From Rhabdobacter roseus (GTDB lineage: Bacteria > Bacteroidota > Bacteroidia > Cytophagales > Spirosomataceae): a DNA stretch of 64,000 bases. The notes beneath the pieces are model-generated. The model was not told the origin of the DNA. It was given only the letters and a program-made list of their open reading frames with translations, and did no database searches. The first letter of the stretch is position 1. Every line of letters begins with the position of its first letter. The stretch lies in assembly GCF_014202275.1 (NCBI RefSeq), contig NZ_JACHGF010000002.1, positions 434,001-498,000 on the forward strand, written 5' to 3'. Of this stretch, positions 63,929 through 64,000 are shown piece by piece. Both the position numbers and the translations under genes were made by a program.

Positions 63929-64000
63929 ATGAAAGATCAATCCAATATTAAAATTACCCTTCCCGACGGTAGTACCCGCGAATACCCCCAAGGTATATCG
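63929..64000 (+). CDS. thrS: Threonine--tRNA ligase, partial (only the first 24 codons)
   Basis: The window ends after MKDQSNIKITLPDGSTREYP and a few residues more. ITLPDGS at residues 8-14, followed by Gly-Ile-Ser, is the start of the TGS domain that opens bacterial ThrRS. A RelA/SpoT-type protein also has a TGS domain, but not at its N-terminus, so ThrRS is the best reading. Confidence 0.78.
   Translation, partial: MKDQSNIKITLPDGSTREYPQGIS

Noticed and set aside
1-64000. tRNA, rRNA, CRISPR arrays, integrases or transposases
   Set aside because: I looked for cloverleaf-like stretches with GGTTCGA loops, regular spaced repeats, and transposase or integrase motifs, and found none outside protein-coding genes.

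Overview
The window reads as chromosomal DNA of a Bacteroidota bacterium, most likely a Cytophagales member of the Spirosomataceae/Cytophagaceae type. The evidence is a SusC/SusD pair, TonB-linked receptors with CarboxypepD-like N-termini, a UpxY-type NusG paralogue heading a polysaccharide locus, an ECF42-type sigma factor with its YCII/DGPF partner, DUF983, DUF2461 and DUF2452 proteins, TAnnTTTG-type promoters and almost no Shine-Dalgarno sites. The species assignment is inference. Most of the window is GC-rich and carries an exceptionally dense short motif, GGTACTT / AAGTACC, in genes, in all reading frames and in gaps.

Layout. 1-7.6 kb (minus strand): the end of an exopolysaccharide/capsule locus, transcribed from the NusG paralogue through Wza-type export lipoprotein, Wzc-type tyrosine kinase, UDP-sugar dehydrogenase and sugar transferase to a DegT-type aminotransferase cut by the window edge. 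A 54-base hairpin lies in the leader between the NusG paralogue and wza. 8-18.6 kb: housekeeping genes: TlpA-like lipoprotein, thioredoxin, dnaE, DUF2461, then trpS-PAP2, prs, rplY and an SDR. 18.9-29 kb: an orphan SusC/SusD pair, a membrane pyrophosphatase carrying a C-terminal OmpA domain, and a secreted PIG-L deacetylase. 29-36.4 kb: fused 5-oxoprolinase/hydantoinase, an Nramp-like carrier lacking the usual metal motifs, and a TonB-dependent receptor. 37-44.5 kb: aconitase, then topA, a Sirt5-like sirtuin, an aldo/keto reductase and folD.

44.5-45.8 kb is an AT-rich insert with a small ORF and a 335-residue protein of unknown function; it completely lacks the GGTAC motif and looks horizontally acquired. 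45.8-49.2 kb: SnoaL-like protein, ECF42 module, Omp85-like protein. 49.3-53.5 kb: methyltransferase, TIM-barrel isomerase, thioesterase flanked on both sides by REP-like palindromes, AraC regulator and DUF983. 53.5-64 kb: aldehyde dehydrogenase, XRE regulator with proline-rich linker, the operon menE-CPBP protease-hypothetical, DUF2452, EVE, a secreted hypothetical, an RNA methyltransferase, a TPR lipoprotein and the first codons of thrS.

No rRNA, tRNA, CRISPR array or complete insertion sequence is visible. I did not find a multi-gene system that I can confidently call new. The strongest leads are the iterated GTAC-centred motif, the motif-free AT-rich island, the hairpin in the polysaccharide leader, the pyrophosphatase-OmpA fusion and the REP-like palindromes.
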